The position numbers and the translations under genes were made by a program. The notes beneath the pieces were generated by a model, which worked only from the letters and a program-made list of their open reading frames with translations, ran no database searches and was not told the DNA's origin. From Fragilariopsis cylindrus CCMP1102 (taxonomy: Eukaryota; Bacillariophyta; Bacillariophyceae; Bacillariales; Bacillariaceae): a stretch of 61,469 nt of DNA. The DNA lies in the NCBI GenBank assembly GCA_900095095.1, contig FMBT01000041.1:1-61469 (forward strand). The letters are read 5' to 3'. Each line of letters begins with the position of its first letter. The stretch's first letter is position 1. This document shows, one piece after another, positions 45,411-58,773 of the stretch.

Positions 45411-45950
45411 GATGAGATTTAAAAAAGGCTTCCTTCGACCACTGCAAACGAGAAGAGTAAGTTCGAAAGTAAAATACCGTTGAGACGACAAAAGAATTAT
45501 TGGTAAGATAGATGTTATTTATTTATGATGTGGGCGCGCAAAAAAATCTTCAAAAGATCGAATGCTGTCATAAGGAGTTTAATCGACTCATTCGATTTGT
45601 TTATTTCATTCGACTAACTTATCTGTACTAAGTTATTACTGTACTACTAGAATGATTAATATCTATGATATTTTGCAAGTTCTCAATTCACACTACTGTT
45701 CCTTATAGTCATGATCTGAGTAAGCGTAGGATATATATATATTCCTAGGATATATATATTTATATATATATATACATATACATATACATATATATATATA
45801 TCTTTAGTGTATGAAGAATCCGAAGGTATCAAAAGCTGATCTATGTAAATGGGAAGTTCAATGTTATGTTCCTCGCATTTTTGTTCGATGAGAAAAATAA
45901 AGAATTAATAGTTTTCATATTAGTATTACTGCAAATTGCGAAATTTTCCT
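45411..45950. other. Intergenic with TA/CATA tracts
   Basis: 540 bp between the DJ-1 start and the MYG1 stop. Dense TA and TACATA repeats at 45731-45802. No gene seen. Confidence 0.6.
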
Positions 45951-47324
45951 CTATTCTTCTTTAGCTAAAAGCGCTTGTCTCGCCATTTCTAATGCGCCTT
46001 CATAATTGCTGTTTCCCCCAATGAATCCTGCAGCATGAACAAATCGACTTCCCTTAATTTTAGTTACCTTTTCAAGATCGTCGTCTCTAACTCCTCTCCA
46101 TGCCTTTGGAAGACTAAGTCTATTCTCAAAGGCCTTCCCTTCAACAGTCACTGCCTGTACACGCCACATACCTCCTTGATCTGTATACAGTACAAATTTG
46201 ATCAATGGATCAATGGAATGAATTTTTTCTAATTCATACAAGTGACCCTTCCAAGGAAGTCCACCCGTTGGGAAGTGGATTATTTCACCTGACGGATCAG
46301 TTTCGTGACGTCCAACGACAGCCTTTTCAACAAAGTCACGAGCAGGTAAATCACTTTCAACGATTCTCGTCATAACAGATAAAAAGTCGTCACCGCATAT
46401 TTTAGATGCCTCCATGAAACGTTCGTCGTAATCAGGAGTGTTTCCATTTTCATCAACCTCGTTCCAACGTGGATTCAATCGTGCTACTCTACTAGATAAA
46501 CCTGTAGTGTCCTTGTACAACAAATCATTTTCCGACATTTCAACACCTGTGTCTATAGCGTCAAGCGCTTCCAATAAACTATTATAAATTTTGGTGTACA
46601 CTAGATCAACATGCTCTTTGGATAATGTAGGATAGTAGGTCTGGATGACTTCTTTTCCGTAGTGGCGATATACCAAACCTGAAGCAGATAACTTGGTACA
46701 TCTATCACCATCGGTACCTTCCTTACCAGTATCAAATCGTTCATCGTAATCTCTTTGGTGATGATCGTATCGTAATTTAGTATGGTCGTAGGTACCACCA
46801 ACATCAATCACAATATCACATGTGTCTAGTACCGCTAGATCACGTGATCGAACGATCTTGGATTGTCGATATTCAGGTAGAACACGTAGAAGAAAACATC
46901 CCATCGCTTGATTATTGAGGCGATAAATTGTATATATATTATGTGTATGTGTGCGTGTTTTCGTGTGAGGCGACGATTTTTCTTTGGGGGGGGGGGGGCA
47001 TAGTATAAAGTTGAAGATATGTATACACATTCAACACAATTTTAATACACAACCAGATTCAATTTTCAATTATTTACCTTCATCCGCTTGGAACGATCCC
47101 GAATGTGTACCAATTACCTTGGTTGATACGCTATCGTCCAGCTTAACTCGTTTGAAATCTGACATACTGTTATTACTTGTAATAGTGCTAAAGGAAAGAC
47201 GAAGAAGGGAGGATTTTTGGAATAGTCTCGGTTGTTGAAAAAAGGTAATCGATGAACGGTTGAGCTGACAGGATCGAAGACTAGTCAAGGCCGTGAATAT
47301 AGACGATACTGGTAGTTGTTGCAT
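45951..47324 (-). CDS. MYG1: MYG1 family exonuclease (two exons)
   Basis: Exons are 47078-47324 and 45951-46906 (phase 1), giving 400 residues. ATG 47324 opens a 55-residue, Ser/Arg/Phe-rich leader without acids, a good mitochondrial presequence. A second Met (MSDFKRVKLDD) could start a nuclear form. The junction makes FQADEAMGCFLLRVLPEYR, the family signature, after GTHSGSF. Then come IVIDVGGTYDHTKLRYDHHQ (DHH metal-binding residues), RLNPRWNE and WKGHLYELE, and the end FVHAAGFIGGNSNYEGAL. MYG1 proteins are described as 3'-5' RNA exonucleases of nucleus and mitochondrion. A run of 13 G (46986-46998) sits inside the intron. Confidence 0.92.
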
Positions 47325-47731
47325 AAAACTTGTTCTGCTCAAAAATATTTAATGAGAAGAGCAATGATGGGCTTTTTGTGTGTCCATTGCCATTGATTTT
47401 TCAGTTTTCATTTTCCGCGAAAGATTCGTCTACCGGTATGATGAAGAATCCTTACGAAGGCCAGACGTTTAAGCATGATTTAGTCCTAATATTCGAATTT
47501 TTTCTATTTTAAAAAGTAAATTTAGGAATGAAAGAGTCGTTTTTCTGTTTACAAAACAAACAAAACAAACCACTTTCATTCTCATTATCGGTCCTACTGT
47601 ACTTTAGCTACTACTTCGAAGTAGCTATAGAATCAATCGTATTTGCATCCTCCTTTAAGATTTTAAACTGTATGATAGCATATTGTAGCATTCTCTGGAT
47701 ATACACGAAAGGTTGACATACTAATTGATAA

Positions 47732-49587
47732 GATGAGTCAACCGTCGTCTCGAAAACAGCGTCGTCCGCCTCAACGACTTTCATGGCCGACCAGTTTGTC
47801 ACAAGGTAGTACCGGTACCACGAGTAACAACAATGGGAAGTAACGATGAGTCGTCGTCGTCGTCGAAACAAGAGCCAAAACAGCAACGACGACAACCAAA
47901 AAATGATAAAGGGAATAATACACGAAAACGGGCCAGAGTCTCGGATGCACTTCCGACGAGTACTAGTACGACTGTCGTCGATAATGCCGTTATGTGGGTT
48001 GAAAAATTCACACCCAAATCTAGTTCTGATTTGTGTGTCGCACCGAAAAAAGTAAAAGAAATCATGTCGTGGATCCAGGGATGCGTCGCAGGACGATTTG
48101 TCGAGGTGTGATAGCACAAGTAGTAGCGATTGTAATACTAACTTGTCCAATAATATATCATCATCTCGAGAGAAGAAGAAGAAGAAACAAAAATTGTTGA
48201 TTTTGGTAGGAAGTCCTGGCGTTGGGAAAAGTACGACTATTAGATTGATTGCAAAAGAATTGGATCTTCCCATCGTGTCTTGGAATGAATCTTATAATCC
48301 AAGAGGGGAACAAGAGGGGGTAGATTCAAGAAGTCTCTTTTCGGTGGAACAAACTTCAGCTCTGGATTCATTTAATGAATTTCTACAACAAAGTGGTGCT
48401 GGATTTGGATCGCTACAATTAATGTCATCACACCTGATAATGCTTCAAACAACAGCAACAGCAACAACAACAGTAATTCAATCATATTGCTGGAGGATTT
48501 ACCAAACCTTCACGGAAAAAATGCAGAATTGAGATTTCGCACATATTTAAGTAATCATTTACAACGTTCGCAGTACCAACAGTTCTCATATTCTCAGACG
48601 TTTCGGAAGGAAAACATAAACCAGAGGATTTGGAACGGTTAATTGATCCGAATGACCTGTATGATAATGACCGTACAACTATTATGCAAATTAATCCGGT
48701 GACTAAACCAAAGATGAAGAAAATTTTGTCAACAATTGCGAAACGTGAAAAGTATCATTTCGATTCGAACTTTTTAGAAGAGATTCATCATCAGAGTCAC
48801 GGTGATATACGGCATGCCGTAATGACATTACAACTGCACGCCACTGGAAGATCGAAATCTGATTGCGCAACAACGACTACTTTACATCAGGGACAAAATA
48901 ATCGCGACACGAAACTATCAGCCTTCCATTCCCTTGGAAAAATCCTCTACGCTAAACGAGCCTCGATAAACGGTGTAGACTCTCGTCTAACATTTGATCC
49001 AGAAGCTATATTGGAAAGAAGTGATCTGGGAGTTGATGGGTCCTTACGATTTTTGGAATTTCACAGTCCTGATTTTTTCACTGATATTACAGAACTCAGT
49101 AACGCATATGGTCATTTTTCGGATGCTGCATTTCTTCTTGGTCATGATACGGTATCAGGATCTAGAAGTAATGACAATGGTAGCGTTTCAAATATGCTTC
49201 GTCTATTGCTGGACGGGCAGTGGCCAATACAAACATCATCCTGCTCCAAACAAATTCCGTCAATTTTCACGACCAAAAGTATTTGATGTTATCCGTAATG
49301 GCAAACAGAATCAAATTCTTGTCGATCAACTTTCTCGTAGGCTATCGAAATGCCATTGTCCATTATCTAACTTTGTTACAGAATCACTGCCATTTGTTCG
49401 CCAAATCGTTCCTCAAGATGTTGATCCATTTTTAGACAATCTATATTCCGTTGCCATGCAACGCCACAAAGAAAAGATGAAGGTAATTCCCGAAAATGAC
49501 GACGATCTTGGGTTAAAGGAACAACAAGCTTTGCTTGATATAGATGATATTGCTGAATTTGATAGTGCTGATGATTTATCAGTTTAA
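47732..49587 (+). pseudogene. RAD17: RAD17 checkpoint clamp loader, four to five frameshifts
   Basis: RAD17 with RFC2-5 loads the 9-1-1 clamp at DNA damage. Recognisable in order: MWVEKFTPKSSSDLCV (entry motif), the Walker A LILVGSPGVGKSTTIRLIA, WNESYNP, SIILLEDLPNL (Walker B region), VPTVLIFSDVSEG and INPVTKPKMKKILSTIAKRE. SHGDIRHAVMTLQL and AFHSLGKILYAKR follow, then an acidic C-terminus. The frame changes near 48105, 48420, 48570 and 49218. A fifth change near 47842 would connect ATG 47732 (MSQPSSRKQRRPPQRL) to the main body. No splice sites fit and no conserved block is missing. As written, no full protein can be made; consensus errors are as likely as gene decay. Confidence 0.78.
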
Positions 49588-52500
49588 ATTACTGGGGTTC
49601 AGACATAGCACAAACAATAACCTTGTATGATAATCAAAAATCAGAATTATGTTCAAACTGCTAAACTAGGATTGAAAACAAATACACATGAACATACAGT
49701 AATAAATTAACCCAGTATTCTGTTCTTCGCCACAATTAGTAGTAGTGGTGATCATATGTAGGGATGAACTGATACTTTTACTATAATGAATCGTACTTTT
49801 ATCTTATCTCTCATTAGAAACATAATTATTACCAAATTTTGGGCGAGATTGATGATAGCTGTTTCTGAATTAGCTGCAGCTGGTACCTAATATTGTAGGT
49901 GCAGCACAACATGCATCTTGGGGACAGACAAGATTTGTGTAGATTCAATCCATAATTATCTAGAACTGACCCGATCTTGCTTGGGATATCCCCGTTCTAT
50001 TGCTTCCAATTTTAAAGCCACCTTAAATGACTGATGATCATTATGCAAAAAAAAATATTTTATACTATGTATCCTATTAGGAATATCTGTAAGTACTTCT
50101 GATGGGTTCCTGTGTGTTTTCCTTTTCTTATGGTATCATTCTGAGATGAGTAAGGGTAGTGGTTCAGTTCCGTATATGTTGTGGTAGTGTTCCATTGTCT
50201 CTGCTTCTAGCATTGAACCAATTGGTCTGATGATGTGGTTTGAAAGTACAGAATTTTCTTCTGTACCAATATTGATATAGGTGCTTGTTGTTTTTAATTC
50301 TATCTTATTCAATGGGCGATGCGGGGCAATGATAGCAACAAGTGGATTGTATACCCACTACACCACCCAACGTGTCCCAATTTCCTTTTTAGTACATTAT
50401 CAAAAGATTGGTCTATTAGTGGATTTAGAGCTCTCCTTGAGCTATTAATTCCACAGAAGAAATAATTCCAAGTGCTTTCTGCGTTGTAGGTGCAAATGTA
50501 GGTGTGTGGACAGATAGACCAGTAACTTTGCAATTAAAAAAGCACCATCCTCGCGGAACATGCCAGATACCATCCAATACATACATGCAATACTGCCAGT
50601 AATACAACACAATAGAGAGACTATACAAGCCATCATAATTAATTTGTCATGGCTACACCAATTGCAACCTCAATTTTTACAAGCCCAATATAAGCTATGA
50701 GCTAAAACGATAACAACGACAATGACAATGACAATGACAATGACAAAGGCAACTCAGCAACTTCAACAGCATCAACAACACCAGCCTGACCTCAACAACA
50801 ATATCCATCCACAGCTTGCTCAGCAGGTTCAAATTAATCAACAGATTCAACAACTACTACAACTAACTACACAGCTGCAAGAGGAAGCAGTCAGAATGTT
50901 GTTCTATACAAAACCATCATCAACAGAATCAAAATCATCCCAACAAAGATCTCACCATATTACTTTGCATTTAATTACATCACCATTTAAGAGTCACAAT
51001 GTCCGCAATATAATCACACTGGAATGCCCCCCCCCCTCCCCCCCTATATGGTTTCCAGTATCCCAAACAAACCAACCAAAGAGGTACAACAAACATGTGT
51101 CATCACGAATACTAGTATTCAATGGTCTGCATTTGATTCTGGATCCCCTTAGTGCTGGTCCTCAAGATTTTGAGGTTTGTATATATGCAAGATCCATCTT
51201 CTCTGCGTGACTTTTTAAACGGCAGATTACAAAATCTGAGAAGAGAGCTTCTGTTTAAGTTTATTTGAGGCTGGAAAATATAGTTTGATACCTGTGTGTC
51301 AATCAAGAACTTATTCCACTTTTATCTGATTCTTGGATTCTTCCCGTTCTTGAATACCACCATGATAAGCTCTTTTTCCTCCTGTTGTTTCATCTATGGT
51401 CAAGAGTTAATCCTACTTTCTTTCCCTGTTTATATCTGTTGGTTTCCTGCATCCACTTTTGACAATTGATGCTGATTGCTAGTTGCTATTTTTATTATTA
51501 TTATTGTGACATGTTATACTCTGCCTGGGTTTGATTTCCTCAATGACCTTCTTGGCTTTCTTGTTTGTTGAGATCATATTCAATTTCTGACCCGTTGCTG
51601 CTGCTGAGACTGAGTTTGTCTACTAGTATGAGTGATATTCTTTTGATTTATATAATAACTTCCTTCTGCCAGGGATAATGGTATGTTGTGGTTGTGGTGG
51701 TTGGGGTGGTGCAATCAAACAGAAAAGTCACCAGTGACATTGTTTGATGTACTGGTGCCCGTTATGTTCTCACAACAAGAGGGAACAATAGTGTAAATAA
51801 TAGCTAGTTTAGCATGCTAGATGATCCTTTATCAACAATCAAGAAGAAGTGTAGGTGCCAGGTAGGTAGGTACCACTAGGGAAAGTCCATCTCAGTTACA
51901 AGCGGCCAATTCATACATTTTGATATGTCATGTCTCTTTTGAGTACAAATTCTTCATCATACCTCGCTTAGCCTTTTTTTTGTGAGTATTGCAGAAATTA
52001 TAATAATATGTAGTACTACTTACTTGTACTGTACTGTGTATGTAGCTAGTTAAGTTTTGTCTCGCTGGTAGTTAAATTTCTATCGTGCTACCTAATCGTG
52101 AGTAGCATTTCTTGTGAGTAGTATATCTTATCAACATACCATCATACCTATACAACATCGACTACATAGTTGATGTTCAACTTGAAGCAAATTTTTTACA
52201 CTCTCCAGAAAAGTACACGTGGAATCATCTCAATTTTGATTGGCGGTGGCGATGCGACAAAACTTGAAGTGGTAGGTGACGCGAGAAGGTGAGATCTTGG
52301 CGAGAAAGAAACAGACCGCAAGAAGTTAGTTACACGGTGAACCGAGCGATCTTCAGAGAAACTTCATCTCTAAAGTATTGGAATACAAATTTAATTCACG
52401 ACGTTAAAAAAAGTTAAACCCCCAATCGACATCCATATATTTGTCGACAATATTAAAGAACGCAAAGGTTGACGAAGCAAAGGAGGAAGGACACTGTGCA

Positions 52501-52627
52501 TACGGCAGAAGAGGAATACTGAATAACCAACAAGAAACATAAATACATATCTTTTCATACATACATACCGATTTGGCAGAACATTTCTGTGACAGAGGAC
52601 AATAAGCAAAGGCTTACATAAAATAAA
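49588..52627. other. 3-kb intergenic region, no supported gene
   Basis: Contains an open frame at 50722-51210 (ATG, then MTMTMTMTKATQQLQQHQQH) whose start is a CAATGA repeat and whose first third is Gln-rich before becoming incoherent. Another + strand patch at about 50448-50590 reads STEEIIPSAFCVVGANVGVW without a start. Either may be a remnant. AT-rich sequence and GGTAG repeats (51860-51875) fill the rest. The last 300 bp form the ChlD promoter side. Confidence 0.5.
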
Positions 52628-55411
52628 ATGTCGTCAATATCAATATCAAAAATTACCAAGGTTCTATTCTTGGCGGCATGTTTCCTACCAGATGTGAGTT
52701 GTTGCTTTAACGGAAACAGAACTGGCTGCTAATTATTGTTGTTATATTCTATGTTTCGTATATTATCTTTAAAAATTTATTTGTATTACTTCCCGTCTCG
52801 ACTTCGTCGATTGGTTGATCGAGCTATATAAATAATGATGCTTCTGTTAAGTAAAGAGAAGTAAAATACGACCAAAATGTGAAATGGATATAATGTAATA
52901 GAATAAAATGTTGCATTGTTCTCATGTTTGCATTATTTATCTCCTCCCTCCTCGTCCCTACTGAACAAACAAAACAGGCCACATCATTTCAATCCGTTTC
53001 GAGGAGTAGTAACAGTGCAATGAGTCGAAGCAAACCATCTTATATGAGTGCAGTTGCCGATGAAGCTGGTATATCAGCTGCTGAGGCAAGAGTAAAAGCA
53101 GCAATGGCGGAAGAGGAAAGGGAAAAAGATACCACATCAACAGATAATTTTAAAGACTTCGAATTAGGAGGTCGTCCCTTCCCTCTTTCTATGATTGTCG
53201 GTCAAGATGCCATCAAACAATCACTTCTCCTTTCCGCCGTTAATAACCGAATGGGTGGCGTTGTAATTTCTGGTGGAAAAGGAACTGCCAAATCCGTTAT
53301 GGCCCGTGCCCTTCATCAACTTTTACCTCCCATCGAAGTCATCAAGAATTCAAGATTTAATATTGATCCCGAAGGAGAATTCGGCATTGATGATTTCCTG
53401 AAAAAAGAAATCTTAGACAGTGGCATCCCACTTTCCGAACGCGAAACCGAAGTTATTCCTTGTCCATTTGTTCAAGTTCCTTTAAACGTTATGGAAGATC
53501 GTCTGCTTGGAAGTGCTGACTTGGAAGAAAGTCTTGCGACTGGAAAATCAGTTTTTGCTCCTGGACTTTTGGCTAAAGCGCATCGAGGTGTTCTTTACGT
53601 AGACGATATCAATCTTTTAGACGAAGAAACTGCTAATATCCTGTTGAGCATTATTACTGATGGCTTTGTAATGGTTGAACGAGAGGGTCTATCTCTGCGA
53701 TATCCTTGCAGACCTCTCATGATTGCGACCTTCAATCCTGAGGAAGGTGAACTTCGTGATCATTTGTTAGATCGAATTGCTGTATCTCTATCTGCTGACG
53801 CCCAAAAACTTGACACCGAAGAGCGTGTTGAGGCCGTCCGTAGTGTCTTAGAATTTTCTGCATCAGGCAAACAAGGGTCAGAAGAGGCAGAAATCGCCCT
53901 CGCTGAGGCTATTGAAAATGAAGATGACCTCGCAACCGCAATCGTATTTGCACGCGAGTACATCAAAGACTTGAGAGTCGCTCCATCGCAAGTCGAATAT
54001 CTTTGTAATGAGGCTATCAGAGCTGGATGTCAGGGACACCGTGCCGAGATTTTTGCCTGTGAGGTCGCTCGATCAGCAGCTGCACTCGAAGGACGACAGG
54101 TCAATAGTGAAGATCTGAGATTGGCAGTAAAGCTCGCTATTGCACCCCGCGGAACATTCATTAATACTCCCATGGACGACGACGAAATGATGCCCCCTCC
54201 ACCACCACCACCACCTCCACCACAAATGGATGAACAAGATAATGAAGATCGGGAGGAAGAAGAGGATCAAGAAGAAGAACAGGAACCCGACGAAGATGAG
54301 GAGGATGATGATGAAGACCGGGAAGATACTCCGGACGTCCCCGAAGTCCCTCAGGAGTTCATGTTCGACGCAGATGCAACACCAATTGATCCAGATCTTA
54401 TCCAATTTACGAGTAGGGAAAGAAAAGGAAAGGGTGGTGGTCGTGGTATGATCTTTTCTCAGGACCGTGGTCGATACATTAAGCCTATGCTTCCCAAGGG
54501 GAAGGTTGTGCGTCTTGCCAGTAAGTATTAGTAAAAAAAATCCAGACTAGATTCATTGTTCGTTTGATGTTGAAAGCACTAACATTTTCCTTCTTTTCAA
54601 ATCCGTCTATTTCGCAACAATAACAAAAATTACAGTTGATGCAACCCTTCGTGCTGCAGCACCATACCAAAAAGGAAGACGCGAGCGTGCCATTGGAACT
54701 AAATATGAGAGCCGTGGAGTTCATATTGAGCAGGGTGATGTGCGAATCAAAAAGATGGCACGAAAGGCGGGTTCGTTAATTATTTTCATTGTTGACGCCT
54801 CGGGATCCATGGCTCTGAACCGTATGAATGCAGCAAAGGGTGCTGCTATCAGTCTATTGACGGAGGCCTACCAAAGTCGCGACCAAATTTGTTTGATTCC
54901 TTTCCAAGGTGAAATGGCTGACGTTCTTCTACCTCCTACCAAGTCCATTGCCATGGCCAGAACGCGATTAGAACAAATGCCATGTGGTGGTGGATCTCCT
55001 CTCGCTCATGCGCTTCAAACTGCTTTGCTTACAGGTCTCAATTCACAAAAGTCTGGGGACGTCGGTAAGGTAGTATGTGTTTTGATTTCGGATGGACGAG
55101 CTAATGTGCCACTCTGTGTGTCCAACGGGGAAGAATTCGACGCCGAAGCGGTCGAAGACGAGGATTCAAAGGATGGCAAGCCCAGCCGAGCCTACCTGAA
55201 GGAAGAAGTTCTTGCTTGCGCCAAACAAATTGGAGTAGCTCCTGGGTTTAATCTTTTGTGTATCGATACAGAAAGCAAATTTATCTCCACAGGCCTTGCC
55301 AAGGAGATTGCCGAAGGTGCGATGGGAAAATACCATCAAATTGCCAAGGCTGACGGTAGCGCAATTGCGAATGTTGCCAGCGCAGCTCTAGCCGATTTCA
55401 AATCAAAATAA
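52628..55411 (+). CDS. chlD: Magnesium chelatase subunit D, plastid-targeted (three exons)
   Basis: Exons are 52628-52693, 52978-54520 and 54636-55411 (phases 0 and 1), giving 794 residues. With ChlI and ChlH the subunit inserts Mg into protoporphyrin IX, the first step committed to chlorophyll. Exon 1 is almost only the signal peptide (KITKVLFLAACFLPD); exon 2 continues ATSFQSVSR, an ASAFAP-type site. The AAA+ part starts at LSMIVGQDAIKQSLLLSAVN and GGKGTAKSVMAR (in place of the Walker A found in ChlI), then GVLYVDDINLLDEE. A Pro10 run and an acidic linker (EEEEDQEEEQEPDEDEEDDD) follow. The C-terminal integrin-I domain has FIVDASGSMALNRM (MIDAS) and LISDGRANVPL. All diagnostic parts are intact. 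Confidence 0.96.
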
Positions 55412-55803
55412 GGATAAAGAAATTCCTGCTTCTAAAATCTTTTTTTATAAAATAAGCAATAAAATAAATTGTACAACTATTCATATATGACATAATAGTA
55501 TATTTGCTATAATATTTATCGTTATAATCACAATTATTCTGTTTTGATATTTTATTCATACCAATATTATTTCAGTAGACTACTTGCTACTACTCATTAT
55601 AAGAAGGGTTGCAGTAATTAGTACGAACGTATGTACAGTTTATTGGTTTATTGTGGCTTTCTTTTATCAAATTATTATTTTCCAATCTAAAATTAGATAT
55701 AGAAGCTGTTTCAATTGTTACTGGACGAACAAACATCAGGTTGAAAATACATATTATGATGTATCGAAAGTATGGCAGCAAAAACTAATTGTTGATTATA
55801 TTA
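55412..55803. other. Convergent spacer ChlD / BolA
   Basis: 392 bp, very AT-rich, tail-to-tail between ChlD and BolA. It probably holds both polyadenylation signals; no gene. Confidence 0.5.
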
Positions 55804-56430
55804 TTACTCTTCGTCGGGAGTCTTACAAATCATCGAATCCACTTCACGGGTAAGGGAAAAAATAAATATATGAACAAAATAAATAAATTAGTGATCAAAT
55901 TTAAAAATGTTGAAATGAAATAAAAAATAGTACGCAATATTCATATCCGATGTTCATTTACTCTGTGTTCTGATATTATAAGATCAGATCAAGGTGTAAC
56001 AACATCATCAAGAGAAATACATACCAGCATGGACCGGTCCTTTCAACTCTTCCCATATCGCCTTGTAAACTAGTTGTTGTCTTTGCATCGCTCTCTTCCC
56101 TTCGAAAAGTGGCGACACAACCTCAATGGATATATGCGATCCGTTGGGGTCGTCATATGCACCAGTGACTTTGACGTCAGTAGTTTCTAGGGCATCTCCA
56201 ATTTTTTGTGTGCAAGTTTCAACGACAGATGTGTCGGGTGCCGATGAGCTCATAAATCGTGCTGTGTTGATATTATTTGTGGCGGCGGCATTCAACATCC
56301 GTTGGCCTGGCATCGACCGAGTCACAACCGTGGTGAAAGCTCTCGCTCCCAATGAAGATATCATACCGATAATCAAGAAAGAAAGGACAATAAAAGGATA
56401 AGAATATCGCAAGGATGAAGAGGATCCCAT
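55804..56430 (-). CDS. BolA-like protein, plastid leader (two exons)
   Basis: Exons are 56025-56430 and the 38-bp exon 55804-55841 (phase 1), giving 147 residues. The tiny last exon supplies VDSMICKTPDEE, the family's usual end, so it is well supported despite its size. The leader ends GMISSLGARAFTTVVTRS, a signal peptide with an A-F cut site, then a transit region to about residue 60. The BolA fold follows: CTQKIGDALETTDVKVTGAY, then SHISIEVVSPLFEG, KRAMQRQQLVYKAIWEELKG and PVHA. The His near the C-terminus is the conserved Fe-S-sharing ligand. BolA proteins pair with monothiol glutaredoxins in iron-sulfur handling; plastid location is inferred from the leader. Confidence 0.88.
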
Positions 56431-57482
56431 TGTTATTATTCAGCGTACAAATTGTAATGAGCGAATTAGCCATTGGATCCCATGCGCTAGTAAGAAGTTT
56501 TATATTCTACGATGTACTGTGTATTACGTGCACGCACATACTAACTTACCGCTACAGCTGGCGAGCACGTGATGTGTGAGTCGAATTAGTCGAATAAGTC
56601 GATGCTCGACTCTCGCGCAAAAAGTGAATAGCAATCTTGTCAATATCAATGTCAGTATATACGGCACAGTACCTGGTATCATACCCTGAATGAGGAGAAA
56701 TAACTATGGTATTATATAACCTACCTTGATGATGATCTGAAGTATGGTAGTGGATTGAAAAAGAATAACTCTATATATAGCTAACTGAGCACATTGCTAG
56801 TTCAATCCAAAGAGAATTGTAAAGAAAAAGAATAAGAACTAATATATATATATATATATATAAACATATATGTATATGTATATATATAACTTACTGATCA
56901 TATCACTAGTTCGGTCGAGGAACAGTCATAAAGAAAAAGTATAGCATAGTGACCATCTTGAATCTAATCCACTAATCATTATTTCAAAAAGTTGGTAACT
57001 TTAGTTGAACAAGATTATCCTAAAGCTTCTACAATAATGATGTACAGTATTGTATTACTATTGTGCGCTCTACGGTGTATATTTATATTGTACTAGATTT
57101 CTGACAGTATGGCTACGACTCGCATGCGCGCGCGAGCGAATTATCGCCTGTCCTCCTTACTGTAGCATGCATTTTTTTATCCAATCCCTACTCTCTACGT
57201 GTACGATTTCTACGGTATGTTGAGTACCAGCTTCCACGTACGAGGTTTGTGATTTTTTAAGAGAAATAAATGCTAGCTAGTAGTAGTATGAGCACGTACT
57301 GTATGGCGAAGATAAGTCGCATTAAGCAACACACGGTAACTGGTCATTACCTTCTTTTCCTCAAATTCGTTCACCCCAAGGTCTCAACGTCAAGCTTGCT
57401 TTTTAATTTTTTAAACCTGCCTTCTCAAGACGAGCGGACGTCAATCGGAATCCTTTCTTTGCTTCTGCATCCTCTTTCAAAG
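56431..57482. other. Intergenic, no gene seen
   Basis: 1.05 kb of divergent spacer. TA tract at 56843-56862 with TATGTATATG repeats. An in-frame ATG at 57270 would extend the SNF2 protein by 71 residues, but that stretch looks non-coding. Confidence 0.5.
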
Positions 57483-58741
57483 ATGGATCCCTTCAATAAT
57501 CTACAATTCCCATTACCAAATAATCAACAACATAATGGTTCATCTCACCATGCCTCAACGGGCGGCGTTTCTAGCGTCGTTTCTACGAGTAACGATCGCG
57601 GTGGAAATGATAACAGCAATAATAATCGAAATCAATATTATTCCAATAATGTCGATTTAACTGGTGGAGTTAATCAGAATCAGAATCATCAACATCAACA
57701 ACAGCAATATCATAATCAGCAGCAGCCTCAGCAACAACAACAGCAACAGATCATACAGCAACAGCAGCAGCAGCAAATGCAACCGCAGCAAGTAGTTCAA
57801 GTTTCGCAGCAATCTCAAAATAATGTTTCGTACGGATCTTCACAGCAACAGAATAATCAGAATCAGTTATACAATCCTAATAAAAGCGTACCAAATCCGT
57901 TAATGCTACCTGGAGGAGGTTCTTCTTCATCATCATCGATGAATACAGCTCAAACAACGCAACATCATGGTGGAGTTCATTCTTCTCAATCATCTGGCGT
58001 CGTTGGGGGTGTTGGTGGGAGTGGGGGTTCAGTTATGCAGTATTCTCAGCAGCCGCAATCTTCTTTGCATCTCCCGTCAGGAAATCAAACGCAAGCGTCT
58101 CAACAACAACAACAGCAACAGTACCGTCCAATTCAGCAGCAGCTGCAGCAGCAATCTTCCCTGCCGTCTTCTGGAACAAGTCAATTCCAGCAAAATCAAC
58201 AGCAACAAACTCATCAGTCGTCGCACGGACAGCAGCAGCAGGTACAACAACAGCAGAACCGTACACAGTACATCCAGAACCAGCAGCAGCAACAGACTCA
58301 GCAACAGCAACAGCAACAGCCTCAAATGAACCAGCAACAGGTGAAACCAAGAAGAGCCAAAGTTGTGTTAAGCAAAGAAGCCAAGCACGCACTTGCGAAG
58401 GCAATTTGGTCTGCGATAAGATCTCCAACAGGAGAGATTACACCAAATCTTATGCAAGGTGCGCTCAACACGGGACTTCCTAAGCATGCTATTTTGAATG
58501 CAGCACGAGTCGCACGAGAAAGAGAGGCCGCGAAACGAAAAGCGCAGCAATATAAGCAACAGCAGCAACAACAAAGAGTCAATCATCAACAGCAACAGCA
58601 ACAGCAACAAACGACGTCGTCACGGCCGCAGCAGCAGCAGCGCCAATCGCAAGTGCCATCGCAACCGCAACCTCGATCGATACAAGCGCAACAGCAGCAG
58701 TTACAACAACGGCAGCAACAACTTCAACAGCCTCAGCAACA

Positions 58742-58773
<32 letters not shown>

